Origin: Adiantum capillus-veneris
Lineage: Eukaryota > Streptophyta > Polypodiopsida > Polypodiales > Pteridaceae
NCBI GenBank assembly: GCA_014529385.2
Contig: CM043944.1
Coordinates: 94,072,476-94,136,475 of the forward strand
Reading direction: 5' to 3'
Length of the DNA: 64,000 bases
This document shows, one piece after another, positions 10,235 to 21,234 of this stretch (position 1 is its first letter; each line of letters opens with the position of its first letter). A program made the position numbers and the translations under genes. The notes under the pieces are model-generated. The model did not search any database and was not told where the DNA came from. It saw only the letters and a list, made by a program, of their open reading frames with translations.

Positions 10235-10501
10235 AGCGTTTTCAGCATCTTCAGCGTTTCCAGCGCCTCAGCACTCCAGCGTTTTACCTCAACTTCAGCG
10301 TTTTCAAGCCTTCCATACCAGCGTTTTAGCATCAGCCTCATCGATTAGCGATTCAGCCTGCATTTCAGCCCTTATCGCCAGCAAGTTGCAGATTCCAGCC
10401 CTGAGAACCCTTCGCATTTTCAGCATCCAATCCTTAGCCTCGAAGAACCAAGTACCTACATCAAGTTTCCATCAACATCTAGAACATTGTAACAGCATTT
10501 G
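10146..10501 (+). repeat. L0 LTR of element F0, first part
   Basis: Starts beside the copia target duplication and contains CCTATATAAG (TATA-like), AGCGTTTT words, and the block shared with 3614-3790. It is interrupted after ATTTG (10497-10501) by F1 and resumes after the second ATTTG (28370-28374). The LTR probably begins left of the copia element, perhaps at the TG near 4110. I cannot fix that end without another full copy. Confidence 0.7.
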
Positions 10502-10999
10502 TGTTGCTAATTGGACTATTTTCTTATTTTTAATGATTAAATCTCTTTTTTAGGATATTTTGCACTAAGAACTGTTAAAAAGATTGTAGCTACAGGAACT
10601 GCCATCAGGACGACTCTGATGTGTCATTTGATGGGTGACGGTAAACATCGCGAAGGAGTTTCCGTAAGTTCGGTGGAAACGGCCGGGTTACGAGTGCCTC
10701 TGATGCGTCACATGATGGGTGACTGGTGCATCAGTAAGGGGGCATCCCGTAGGCTAAGGAGGAAATCCGAACTGAGTAAGAAAATACGCGTAAGAACGCA
10801 AGCACAAGAATAAAGATGGGTTCAATGACGCTTTTTACGAAAAGCAGGAACGGTCGCTGGAGGACAGATGTTTTTTCGCGAGGAGTCTGTGTCTGCATTG
10901 CATCTGTGTCGTGTCCTGCACCCGGGGACGCCTGGAATGTGTCCGTGTAGCATTGTTTTCATTGACTAAGTGAGTTTTTAAAGTTTGAACAGGTTCACA

Positions 11000-11061
11000 C
11001 TTTATTTTATTAAAGTGGCCGGTCACTTTTAAGTGACCGGGCCTTTATTAATAAAATAAAG
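11000..11061. repeat. 62-bp near-palindrome in F1 LTR
   Basis: The arms are CTTTATTTTATT...GGTCACTT and its inverse, around a TT centre at 11029-11030. The core GGTCACTT/AAGTGACC pairs perfectly, flanked by GGCC/GGGCC and AT-rich outer arms. The other F1 LTR has the same structure at 27612-27673. It lies upstream of the TATA box in U3. It could form a hairpin or be a paired binding site; its role is unknown. Confidence 0.85.
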
Positions 11062-11194
11062 CAAGTACTTCAAAAAAAGGCAACGCTAGAAAAGCTACGC
11101 AGAGGGGGGGGCTGAATTTGCGATCTTTCTCTCTCCTCTCTTTAGGAGCGCTGGCTCTGCTTCTAGGCCGCTATTCCCGCCAGGTGCCAGAGCC

Positions 11195-11202
11195 TATAAA
11201 AG
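11195..11202 (+). promoter_or_regulatory. TATA box of F1 LTR
   Basis: TATAAAAG about 560 bp before the LTR end, a canonical plant TATA box, conserved in the 3' LTR near 27807. It is the likely U3 promoter for F1 RNA. Confidence 0.65.
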
Positions 11203-11410
11203 GGCAGCAAGCATTCCAGTTTTCATACACCGGAAGCAGCAGGAAGTGCAAGCGCTGGGATTCTGGAGCAGAGACTGGCGACGGAATTTGCAAGTGCTCG
11301 CGTGATGATTGAGTACGGAGGTTGATTTTCTGAGCAAGGAGCGACAGGTATAAGGTGTTGATACGCATTGAGAATTGCTGCTTTGTGTGGTTTGTTTTGC
11401 AGGAATCTCC

Positions 11411-11556
11411 GTCTCACGGGAAGGCCCTTCACGGGAAGTACGGCTTCACGCCTAAGTCCCTTACGGGAAAGTATGGCTTTGCGCCTAAGTCCCTCACGGG
11501 AAGGAACGGGCTTGTGCCCAAGCCCTTTACGGGAAAGCACGACCTTCAGGTCTAAG
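11411..11556 (+). repeat. Degenerate 33-bp minisatellite in F1 LTR
   Basis: About four units each built as ACGGGAA, AGTAYGGCTT, GCCYAAGTCCC. They lie downstream of the TATA box, so in transcribed R/U5 sequence. The frame is open across them and would read a KSLTGKYGF-like peptide repeat, but there is no sign that it is a gene. The same array is in the 3' LTR at about 28023-28168. Confidence 0.8.
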
Positions 11557-11612
11557 ACTACAGAACGGAGGGGTTTCCTCGGGTTCTCGTGCTTGTATAA
11601 GAATTCTCCCTG

Positions 11613-11618
11613 AATAAA
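11613..11618 (+). terminator. Possible polyadenylation signal in F1 LTR
   Basis: AATAAA in the R/U5 part of the LTR, about 140 bp before its end and repeated in the 3' LTR. It is a plausible poly(A) signal for element RNA, not tested. Confidence 0.4.
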
Positions 11619-11757
11619 AGAATACTCTTAACGGGGGGGGACCAGCCCATCTTCTGGTCCCCAATACTGTGTCGATCTCCTCCCTTCTCTCATGTTTTCA
11701 AAGAATTATAATTTTCAGATTTTCTAAGTGCTCGTGTACGCTCCCGTTTTGTGACAG

Positions 11758-11769
11758 TGGTATCAGAGC
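11758..11769 (+). other. F1 primer binding site (tRNA-iMet)
   Basis: TGGTATCAGAGC one base after the LTR end, an exact complement of the plant initiator tRNA-Met 3' end. Confidence 0.9.
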
Positions 11770-11826
11770 TCAGACTCCTCTCTTTCTCTGCAAAGAAGGA
11801 CGATTCCGGGAAGAACGGGAAGAACC

Positions 11827-12507
11827 ATGTCGAGCCAAGGGAGAAGCGTTGAAGAGGAGCTTCAACAAGTGCAAGCTCAGCTTGCGGAGTTGCAACAAAT
11901 CTTACTGTTGCCAGACGTCCAAAAGCTTTTGGGCGGAATGAAGAAAACGAATGGAACTGATGCAGCCAAGCATCCAGACAACACTGTTGGCGTGAGACCA
12001 CAGGAGGCAAGAGAAGAAGAACGTGCCGAGGTGCACAAAGGATCTTCGGATCGGAATGAACGGCCTACTTCAAGGAAAGGCCAGGAAAAAGCGCTCTCTC
12101 TGCTAGACGAGAGCAAGGACATCTCTATCTCATCTCCATCTTACTCTCCAGATTATACTTCTACTTCTCGATCATCTCGTCAGAAGAAGAAAGCCGTTAC
12201 TACTGCCACTACCCTACATCAACCTAAAGATAAACCTCGATTCAAGAAGCATGGTCGCAAGTCTCAACATCGCATGAGAGTCTTCAAATCGGGCGACAAG
12301 GAGATCAAGTTCGAAACCTACAACGGACGGAGAGACATCTCCAAAGCACTGTCCTTCATTAGAAAGTTTGAAGTCGCCTTTACCAATGGGCACTTCACAG
12401 AAAAATCCAAATTACGCCATGTGGGGATGCACCTCAAGGAAACGGCAAGTAATCCCCAGATGTTCAAGGAAACACAGAAATGGAGAAAGGGAAGTGTCAA
12501 CTTCTGA
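11827..12507 (+). pseudogene. F1 gag, truncated by internal deletion
   Basis: ATG at 11827 opens a 226-residue frame. Residues 1-45 are heptad-like (VEEELQQVQAQLAELQQILL), consistent with a coiled coil. Residues 75-140 are Ser/Lys-rich and disordered. From about residue 155 begins the retrotrans_gag core (FETYNGRRDISKALSFIRKFEVAF, HFTEKSKLRHVGMHL), which stops abruptly after LKETA. The rest of the capsid core and the CCHC knuckle are missing, and the sequence jumps to protease in another frame around 12480-12507. Gag of related elements (R1) is about 550 residues up to the knuckle. This copy could not make a normal particle. Confidence 0.85.
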
Positions 12508-13619
12508 AGGGCTGGGGGTCTTTGAACGTACTGATTCTTTATGATCCAGGATCCACGGATAACTTCATCTCCCCGGATACTGCAGAACGTTTGTGCCTCA
12601 CACCGGCTCAGCTTGGCACACCGGTTACATCCGGATCGGCATTCGAGGGGTTGACAACCAATGCAACTCTAGTGCAAGGACAGCTCAATCTTCGGATTGG
12701 CGAGTACAAGGACCGCGAATCATTTTTGATGGCACCCATCGAGGGATGTGATATCATCTTGGGTATGCCATGGCACTTCCACATGACACCTATTCCCGAT
12801 TATGTGGAAAAGACCCTCACTTTTGATCATGGGGGTAAGAAAATAAAGATTCAAGCTGATGCAGGAGATTGGCAGTTCCCAATTGTAAGCCATATCTTCA
12901 TTAAGAAAGAAATGAAGAAGTGTGTTTCTGCTTACTTGATTTTTGCAAAGGATAAAACTAGTAGGGACTCTCTCTCTAGTCTGTTTATTGAAAAGTACAA
13001 GGATTGTTTCACGGAAACACTTCCTGATGAACTTCCTCCGGTACGCTCGGAAGATCACCGCATAGATCTCATACCGGGTAGCTCGCTTCCCAATCAACCC
13101 CCTTATCGGGTAAGTCTTGCTCAGCAAGAGGAAATTTTGAAGCAAGGCAACGAGCTTCTAGAGAAAGGGTTAGTACGGCCAAGTGCTTCACCCTACTGCT
13201 CTCCAGTTCTACTGGTGCAGAAGAAAGATGGCACGTTTCGAATGTGCATAGACTATCGGTCTTTCAACAAGATCACAATCAAGAATCGCTTTCCGATCCC
13301 TCGGATTGATGATATACTTGATAAGTTGCAGGGTGCAAGTGTCTTTAGTCGCATAGACATAAAGAGTGGGTATCATCAGATACGGATCGCCCCTGAGGAT
13401 GTCCATAAGACTGCTTTCCGCACAACCTTTGGACTATATGAATTCTTGGTAATGCCTTTCGGCTTGACCAATGCTCCTGCGACGTTCAATCGCATGATGG
13501 ACCGCATTTTCAGCCCGTATCGAGCTTTTACGGGAGTATTCTTTGACGACATACTCATCTTCTCTAAGTCGGAAGAGGAACATCGGAAGCACTTGGACTT
13601 AGTGTTTCAAGAATTGTGA
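12480..13619 (+). pseudogene. F1 protease and reverse transcriptase (first part of pol)
   Basis: Encodes the aspartic protease with active-site region [10 protein letters not shown] and the flap-end [12 protein letters not shown]. The RT follows: [67 protein letters not shown] and the catalytic FFDDIL. RT copies element RNA into DNA inside particles. The frame ends at TGA (13617-13619) inside the RT thumb, where relatives have Arg, so CGA to TGA is likely. The protein continues in the same frame. The true start of pol is lost in the gag deletion. Confidence 0.9.
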
Positions 13620-15095
13620 AAGCATGAGTTGCATGTGAATGCAAAGAAGAGCGAGTTCTTCCTCTCAGAGATACACTATCTCGGCCATGTAGTCTCTCAC
13701 AATCAAGTGAGTATGGATCCTGCCAAGATCCGAGTGGTAGAGGATTGGCCTATTCCCACTACGGTACATGATGTACGTAGTTTCCTGGGATTATGTTCGT
13801 ATTATCGAAGGTTTGTCCGAGGATTTGCTCATGTAGCAGGACCACTTCATGACTTGACAAAGAAGAAGATTCCTTTCAGATGGGGATCGAGACAACAAGG
13901 AGCTTTTGATCGGCTCAAGTACTTGCTAAGCCATGGACCTATTTTGATAGTGCCTGACTTAAGGAAACCATTTGAGGTTCATTGCGATGCTTCAGGTGAT
14001 TGCATCGGAGCAGTGTTAAACCAAGAAGGCCATGCAGTGGCTTATGAAAGCAGACGGCTTAAGGATGCAGAGTTGCATGCATCAATCTACGAAAAGGAAC
14101 TCACGGCTGTGATTCACGCCTTATCTAGTTGGAAGCACTATCTTCTAGGAGCGGATTTTGTGATCAAGACTGATCACCAGAGTTTGCGGTATTTTCTTAC
14201 GCAAAGGAAACTATCTGAGAAGCAGATGAGGTGGGCAAACTTTTTGTCTATGTTTCACTTCCAGATCCTTCACACGGCTGGGAGTAAGAATGTAGTCGCA
14301 GACGCATTGTCTAGGCGGCCAAGGGTGAACGCTATCACTTCGGTGTATCACCAAGAATTAGAAGCACTACCGGATTTGTATCCGAATGATACAGACTTCT
14401 CCACCATTTGGGGAAAGCTACATCGTGGAGAGAATGAGTTTCCCTATTCCATTCGGGACGGTTATCTCTACCACCATCAGGCCATATGTGTGGCGGAACC
14501 ATTAAGAAAGAAGATCATGGATGAAGCACACGCTTCGCCTTATGCGGGTCATCGGGGTATTCTCCCTACAATCTTAGCAATGGAAAGATATTTCTTTTGG
14601 CCTAGCCTTAAAGCAGACATTGATAAGTATGTCAGGGAATGTTTGGTTTGCCAAAAAGTGAAGTACGATCGGCATAAGACACCTGGGTTGCTACAACCTT
14701 TGCCTGTGCCTAATGAACCTTGGGAAAGTATTGCCATGGACTTCATCATGGACCTCCCTAGAACTCAGACTGGAAATGACGCGATCTGGACCATTGTGGA
14801 CAGGTTTAGCAAGCAAGCACACTTTATACCAGTCAAGAAAACGATCAAAGCAGATCATATGGCTAGGGTCTTCCTGGCACAGGTCTTCAAGCATCATGGA
14901 ATGCCTAAGTCAATTGTGAGTGATCGAGATCCTTGCATGACAGGAAATTTTTGGCGTGCCTTGATGGATAATCTTGGTACAAAGCTGAATTTTTCATCTG
15001 CCTACCATCCTCAAACGGACGGGCAAAGTGAGATAGCCAATTCCACAGTATTGGATATGTTAAAAGCTTATGTGTCAGACCGGCAATCTGAGTGA
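13620..15095 (+). pseudogene. F1 RNase H and integrase (second part of pol)
   Basis: Continues the RT thumb (KKSEFFLSEIHYLGH, FLGLCSYYRRFVRGF). RNase H of the gypsy type follows (FEVHCDASGDCIGAVL, YEKELTAVIHAL, KTDHQSLRYFL, NVVADALSRRP). Then comes integrase with its HHCC finger (HASPYAGHRG, CLVCQKVKYD) and the catalytic core: D in MDFIMDLP, D in SIVSDRDP, and E after HPQTDGQSE. It ends at TGA 15093-15095 where relatives have Trp (TGG to TGA). Apart from the two stops and a later break, pol is intact, so decay is recent. Confidence 0.9.
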
Positions 15096-15774
15096 GAGAA
15101 ATATTTGCCTCTTGTCGAGTATGCGTATAACAATACTATACACTCATCGACGGGGAAAGCACCTTTTGAGATTCTTTATGGTAAGCTTTTGCTTCCACCC
15201 ATCCTTTTAACTAAGGATAAGATCTTTGCAGCAGATGAATTTGTCCGGGATTTGGACACCGCCTACGGGCAAGTTAGGAGAACTATTCTACGCTCTCAGG
15301 AAAAGCATAAGAAAGCTAGTTAGTCTTACTCAAGTTTGAGAAGGCAAGACTTAAGAAACAAGTGTCTCATAAGGGGAAAGTGGCAAAACTTTCTACCTGT
15401 TATTATGGGCCGTTTAAGATCACTGAGCGAGTGAATGATGTCGTTTTCCGATCAGAGCTACCGCCTAATTGGAAGATCCATAATGCTTTCCATGTCAGTT
15501 TACTCCGGCCGTATGTAGGACCGCCTCCGAGCCAGCCTAGCGCTGAGGAACCTCCTGAGGTTGAGGAAACAGAAGAAATACTCCAACTGGAGCAGATAGT
15601 AAGTCATCAAGAGCGGTCTCTCAAATCCGGAAAGATAACATGGAAGTATTTGGTTAAGTTTAAGAACTATTCGAATCTAGATGCTCAGTGGATGACGCTG
15701 GAGGAATTAGCAGCTTATCCCGAGATACTGGAGGTATATGTCCAAGCACTACAGTTGAGGTCAACTGTTTAGAA
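15096..15774 (+). pseudogene. F1 integrase C-terminus and chromodomain
   Basis: Two frames. 15105-15323 holds the integrase end (LPLVEYAYNNTIHSSTGKAP). After a frame break near 15320-15360, 15362-15772 holds a GPFKI...WKIHNAFHVSLLRP segment followed by a chromodomain (ILQLEQIVSHQ, WKYLVKFKNYSNLDAQWM). The aromatic cage is only partly visible. The chromodomain places F1 among chromoviruses. About 10 bp after the stop, a GA-rich tract (AGAGGGA) precedes the 3' LTR and would be the plus-strand primer. Confidence 0.88.
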
Positions 15775-15784
15775 GCCAGAGGGA

Positions 15785-16012
15785 TGTTGCTAATTGGACT
15801 ATTTTCTTATTTTTAATGATTAAATCTCTTTTTTAGGATATTTTATTATGTGCACTAAGAACTGTTAAAAAGATTGTAGCTACAGGAACTGCCATCAGGA
15901 ACGGACAACTCTGATGTGTCATTTGATGGGTGACGATAAACATCGCGAAGGAGTTTCCGTAAGTTCGGTGGAAAGGGCCTGGTTACGAGTGCCTCTGATG
16001 CGTCACATGATG
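15785..16012 (+). repeat. F1 3' LTR, left part
   Basis: Starts TGTTGCTAATTGG like the 5' LTR and runs to ...CACATGATG, where R1 is inserted. TGATG at 16008-16012 is the left target duplication of R1. Confidence 0.92.
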
Positions 16013-17227
16013 TGAAACCGGCCCGTAGGGCGGTAGGCGTTGGCTTTCACCCGAAATTCTTTACTTTATACACACACACACAGTACTTTGCAAAGAAAAC
16101 CTGCAACGGGAGTTAACACTTGAATACACACACGGCTCGGAGTTAGAATGCTCCGAGCAGACGCCGACAACCTGTAGGCCCCAAAATTGGCACCCCTTTC
16201 GGTATTTCTTTATTCTTTAGGAGGGTAAATTACAAGGTAAGGTCCTGGGAATCCTTCACGTGTATCCACCTAGATACCATTTGATTTGGCCAAATTTCGG
16301 CAGCATAACAGCCCCAAAACTTGCGCGAAACCAATTCCCCTGCTGGAACTCGCTTGCACTGTCGTATACCCTCTGATTCCTGTCCAAAAACAGTAAATTC
16401 AGCACGCTGTATTTACTGGTTTTTGCCCTGTTTTCAGCCCCAAACAGTCCCCTAACTGTCCTCTGCCAGTGGGGCACGATTCCCAATGGTCCTGGCGTCC
16501 GTATGGCTGAAAAACAGTGAATTTACAGCGCATACACAGCGCTGATTTTGCACCTGTACGGTGAGGTTATGACCCTCACCAGTGCCTGCTTTGGAGCAGC
16601 AGTTAGCTACCCCTGTTTTGCTCAAGGAGGCTCTTGCCTCAGCACAAAAGCATGAACCCACACAACTGTACATCAGTCAAATGAGTAGCCCTCTTGTGGG
16701 GCATCACATAACTGCACGTAGGGGAGAGAGAGAGCAGTGTGTAGTGTGCAGGGCATCACTCGTAGCACCACACTGTACATGAGAGGGAAAGAAAGCACTC
16801 CATAGCTCTTAACCTGTGACAGGTTGCAAATGAGGCCTCTCCCAGCTTAAAAATCAGCGCCCATTTTTCTGCAATAGGAAAGTTCACGAAAATGTGACAC
16901 TTGGCGCATTTTCAAGCATTTTCCCGTTTCGGGTTTGCCGCTTAAAAATATCCTGACCAGTTGCCCAGTTGACTTCGCGGCAGAGTTATAAAATGTTCCC
17001 CTAGTCATACCGGAGGTAATGCCGCGAACACATTTCCCGGCCCAAAATAGCAGTTCCCTAAATTTTAGGAGATGCTTCCGTTGGGCTCCCACTGGTCTTC
17101 TGACCATCTATCCTCATTGGGACCTCATCCAAAAGTGCAATGTGGCCCAATTGTCGGATACTTTTTGTTGGTAGTCCCACCTTGACTTTATGCCTTAATT
17201 GAGTTCACTTCCTAGTATCCACCAACT
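16013..17227 (-). repeat. R1 3' LTR, 5'-truncated
   Basis: Matches 25854-27070 closely. It lacks the outer roughly 250 bp (TGTCACA... to AGTTGG) present in the 5' LTR, and the internal region upstream lacks the purine tract. A deletion joined internal sequence after GAGCTAG directly to LTR sequence GTTGGTGG. Confidence 0.85.
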
Positions 17228-17998
17228 AGCTCTATCATTACCCCTCCTTTGCACACGTTGGGTTGGGGCATAAGTAGGCTGTAACCCAAAGGCTTCAAGG
17301 TAAAGCTGCAATACATTTGGTGACTCTGACAGTTCATGCTCTTCCATCCACTTTGCATCCATAGGTGGATAGTTCTTGAACTTCACCAAATAGCGTCTTG
17401 CAACTTGTCCTTTAACTTTTCTGTCCTTATGTGCCAAAACTTGCTCAGGTACCAGGATCTCATCAAGTTCCTCAACTTCTGGCTGATCCTCAATTGGCAT
17501 ATCTTCTGGCACATCACCCACGAAGGGTCTTAGAAGACTCACGTGAAACGCATTATGAATCTTCCACGCATCAGGCAATTTCAGCCTGTAAGCCACATCG
17601 CTGATCTAGTCAAGCACTTGAAAAGGCCCATAGTAACGCATGCTGAGCTTAGGAAACAGCTGTTCCTTGCCCTTCATCTTCTTTAACCTTGCCTTTTCGA
17701 ACCTTAAGAGAACCCAATCACCAGGTGATAGTAGCAATTCACGACGGTGACGATCAGCAGCCTTTTTCTGTTTTGCCTGAGTCTTCTCCAAGGCAACTTT
17801 AATCTTCTTATACATCTCATCCATGTTCTCAACAAATCGATCTGCCTCAAAGATCTTGTCCTTCGTATGCAAAATGGGAGGAACCTTTTTGCCGCCTTCA
17901 ACAATCTCAAAAGGTGCTTTGCCAGTAGACGAATGCACCGTATTATTGTACGCATACTCAAGCATATACTGTTCCCACTTGCCCTTATTATCTGACAC
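17228..17998 (-). pseudogene. R1 integrase C-terminus and chromodomain
   Basis: The minus-strand frame from 17998 gives the integrase tail (AYNNTVHSSTGKAPFEI, DRHRRELLLSPGDWVLLR, SMRYYGPFQVLD). A TAG at about 17606 interrupts it. The second part (17596 down) has WKIHNAFHVSLLRPFVGD and the chromodomain (ILVPEQVLAHKDRKVK, RRYLVKFKNYPPMDAKWMEEHEL, LQLYLEAFG). It ends in a basic RRVQRRGNDRAS-like tail next to the truncated LTR. A small deletion near 18000 shifts it out of frame with the upstream integrase core. Confidence 0.88.
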
Positions 17999-18935
17999 AG
18001 CATTTCAGCAGATCTAAGACAGTAGAATTAGCCTCTTCTGACTGTCCATCAGTTTGTGGATGAAACGAAGACGAGAACTTGAGCGTAGTACCCATGTTCT
18101 CAAACAATCCTCTCCAGAACAAACTGGTCATGCGAGGATCACGATCACTGATAATCGATTGTGGCATACCATGGTACTTAAACACATTGTACATGAACAA
18201 GCGTGCCATCTGATCAGATTTTATCTTCTTCCTGACAGGGATAAAATGGGCCTGCTTGCTGAACCTGCAGATAATGGTCCATATAGCATCATTCCCTGTT
18301 GGCGTCCTTGGAAGATCAAAGATAAAGTCCATAGCAATGCTTTCCCATGGCTTATCCGGAATCGGGAGTGGTTGTAACAACCCTGGTGCCTTTTGCCTGT
18401 CAAACTTGACCTTTTGGCAAACTATGCATGCTCGCACAAAGGCATCCACATCTCTCCTCAAGGTAGGCCAATAGAAGAACGTCTCTACCGCTTTAACTGT
18501 TGCATCAATGCCACGATGCCCTGCATACGGTGGGACATGACTCTCTTCCATGACCTTATGTCGCAGTGGCCTAGTGACACAAAGTCTGCCATGCATCATC
18601 ATAAAACCATCTCTGAGGAGGTAGTGCTCGTGATGTTGCCCCTCTTGTAACTGTTCAAAGATCCTTGCAAAATCTTCATCAGCAGTATACTGTTCCTTCA
18701 TGTCATCTAACTCATGATGATAAGGAATTGACACAGCTGAAATTTGTGGCTTTCTTGATAACGCATCAGCCACAACATTCTTCTTGCCTTCCACATGCAT
18801 AATCTGGAAGTGGAACATGGAAAGAATGTTTGCCCATCGCATATGCTTTTCGGATAACTTTGACTGTGTCAAGAAGTATCGCAAGGTCTGATGATCTGTT
18901 TGGACAACAAAATCAGCACCTAAGAGGTAGTGCTT
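17988..18935 (-). pseudogene. R1 RNase H end and integrase core
   Basis: Starts after a TAG at about 18937, where relatives have Trp of the ALSSWKHYLLGAD motif. It covers the end of RNase H (TDHQTLRYFL, NVVADALSRKP), the integrase zinc finger (HVPPYAGHRG, CIVCQKVKFD), and the catalytic D,D,E set in MDFIFDLP, SIISDRDP and HPQTDGQSEEAN. Relatives have VDRFSK where R1 reads ICRFSK. It ends at an indel near 18000 relative to G4b. Confidence 0.88.
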
Positions 18936-20108
18936 CTAGCTAGAAAGCGCATGAATCACGGCCAAGAGCTCTTTCTCATAGACTTGCATAGTCCTCTCTG
19001 GCCCTTGCAAAATTCGGCTTTCATAAGCTACTACCCGTCCATCTTGCATTAGCACTGCTCCGATGCTACTGCCACACGCGTCACACTGGACCACAAATGA
19101 CTTCCTGAGATCTGGCAAAACAATAACTGGATCTGAAGTCAACTTTTCCTTTAAGAGACTAAAAGCTGAAATCTCTTTTTGGGTCCATCTGAAAGTGACC
19201 TCTTTCTTTTGCAATGCGTGAAGAGGCGATGCTATCTCTGCAAAATTTCTGATAAACCTTCTATAGTAGGAACACAATCCCAAGAAGCTTCTGACATCGT
19301 GCACAGTCTTCAAGTCTGGCCATGTCTTGATAGCTTCGACCTTTGCGGGATCCATTCTAACACCATCCTTTGAGACTATGTGGCCCAGAAAGTGGATCTC
19401 TTCGAGGAAGAATTCACTTTTCTTAGGATTGACAAGTAACCTGTGACTGCGCAGCTCTTCGAACACAATGGTCAAGTGACGCCTATGCTCCTCTTCATTC
19501 TTCGAATACACAATCATGTCATCGAAGAATGTTCCAACAAACTGTTGATGCGAGCGGAAAATCCGGTCCATCATTCTGTTGAACGTGGTAGGAGCATTTG
19601 TTAGCCCAAACGGCATCACTAGAAACTCATAAAGACCAAATGTCATTCTAAACGCAGTCTTGTGCACATCCTCTGGGCTTATACGAATTTGATGGTACCC
19701 ACTCTTAAGGTCTATCCTGTTGAAAATTGCAGCACCCTCTAAACGATCGAGAATATCATCAATGCGAGGAATAGGAAACCTATTCTTGATGGTATTCTTA
19801 TTCAACGCACGGCAATCAATACACATGCGCCATGAGCCATCCTTCTTCTGCACTAGGAGCACTGGGGAGCAAAAGGGTGAAGAACTAGGCTGAATCAGCC
19901 CCTTCTCTAATAACTCCTCAACCTGGCCCATAATCTCTTTCTGCTGCGCCGCACTAACCCTGTAGGGAGGTCTATTTGGTGGGCTACACCCTGGCACCAA
20001 ATCTATCCGATGGTCCTCAGGTCTCTCTGGCGGCAATTGCGACGGTAATGAATCAGAAAAACAGTCACTAAACTTTTGCAAAAATGCTGACCTTTCTTTA
20101 TCTAACAC
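18936..20108 (-). pseudogene. R1 reverse transcriptase and RNase H
   Basis: A 390-residue open stretch with complete [77 protein letters not shown]. RNase H follows (FVVQCDACGSSIGAVL, YEKELLAVIHALSS). The catalytic Asp pair of FFDD is kept. It is bounded upstream by a TGA at about 20109-20111 (Leu TTA in G4b) and downstream by the TAG at about 18937. These two stops are the only breaks in this long section. Confidence 0.9.
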
Positions 20109-20111
20109 AGA

Positions 20112-20730
20112 TCAATTTGACTGATCACTATCTGAGACATCACGTGCAAAAATCAAGTACACAGAAAGACGATTCTTTATTACGGAAGTGATAGCAGAAG
20201 CAGATACAATAGGGACTGACTCTCCTTTAAGCTTTACATCCAAGATGTGAGTTTTGCCCCTATGCTGTACAGTGATCTTTTTGTTGTAGGCATCCAAGAC
20301 TCCATGCACTCGGAACATCCACGGGATCCCCAACAAGGCGTCACAACCTTCCAGCGGCATGATGTAAAACTCTTCAGTGTCCACATACGACTGAATATGC
20401 AGACGCAGTTTTCCAATGATGGGAGTAACACACTCTGAGTGGCCAGGACATGCCAACCCTGCCTCTGCTGTGTACCCCATCTCTTCAGCTCTGATGCCGA
20501 GCTTCATAGCTACCTCTGGTGAGAGAAAGTTGGCTTTGGCACCTGGATCAAAGAAGATGAGTGCCGTCTGATCTCTAACTTTACCCCATGCCCTGCATAA
20601 CTCACTGGCATTTGTGCTGGGCCTGTCACCCACCATGTCTGGCACTAAACCTGCCGTGGGTTTAGGCTTCTTGCCTTTCTGGTCTTCTTTATCCTTTGAG
20701 TCAGTTGGCCTTTTCCTTTGTGGACAATTT
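20112..20730 (-). pseudogene. R1 protease region
   Basis: Follows the interrupted gag knuckle. The lysine-rich linker (KDKEDQKGKKPKP) leads to the aspartic protease with active-site loop FFDPGAKANF and the later MPLEGCDALLGIPWMF. The DPG loop instead of the more usual D(S/T)G is shared by all gypsy copies in the window. The ORF upstream of 20730 is cut off from gag by hAT2. Confidence 0.88.
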
Positions 20731-21234
20731 ATAGAAATCAAAGTTACCCGGAACGGGAACGGGGAACGGGAACGGGGGCCTCCGGAACGTTTCCGGAACG
20801 GGGCCCCCCCGAAAAAGCAGAATGGGAACGGGGGCCGGAACGGTAAACTCGAATTATGCTTAAATTAGGGTGGATTCAACCTATATGTTAGTAGAGAGCC
20901 ACACACACTCATTACTCCAAGTAGAATCCTATTTAGGCATGCTTTGCAATGATGCTTAAGTCTTAAGGTGCGGTCATGACTCATGACACGAATCCACCAT
21001 TCACATGACACAGAAGCATCTTGATTCTTCATAGAAAGGACATTAACTTAACTTAAAATTAAAAGAGTCCAATCTCCACACAAAAGCTTGGAGCAAAACA
21101 TTGATACTAGATAGATCATGACGATGGCTTACAAGGCCAGCCAAGGCGCTACAAAAAGATATAAGGAGCAATCAGTCATGACTCATGAGTCATGCTTGAG
21201 AAGAGCCTCCTGCCTCCCAATCTGTAGTGGTGTC

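Larger units (their letters stand above)
10502..11756 (+). repeat. F1 5' LTR
   Basis: 1255 bp from TGTTGCTAATTGG to TTTTGTGACA. It contains a large palindrome (11000-11061), a TATAAAAG box (11195-11202), a run of four degenerate 33-bp repeats (about 11411-11556) and an AATAAA (11613-11618). The same features occur in order in the split 3' LTR. Confidence 0.92.

Noticed and set aside
11827-15774. F1 as an active element
   Set aside because: Gag is cut short without a knuckle, and pol has two stops and a frame break.
16256-17107. Open frames in the L2 LTR (76, 73 and 86 codons, also at 26097-26949 and 33754-34831)
   Set aside because: Repeated because the LTR is repeated. No family, and not between a primer site and a purine tract.
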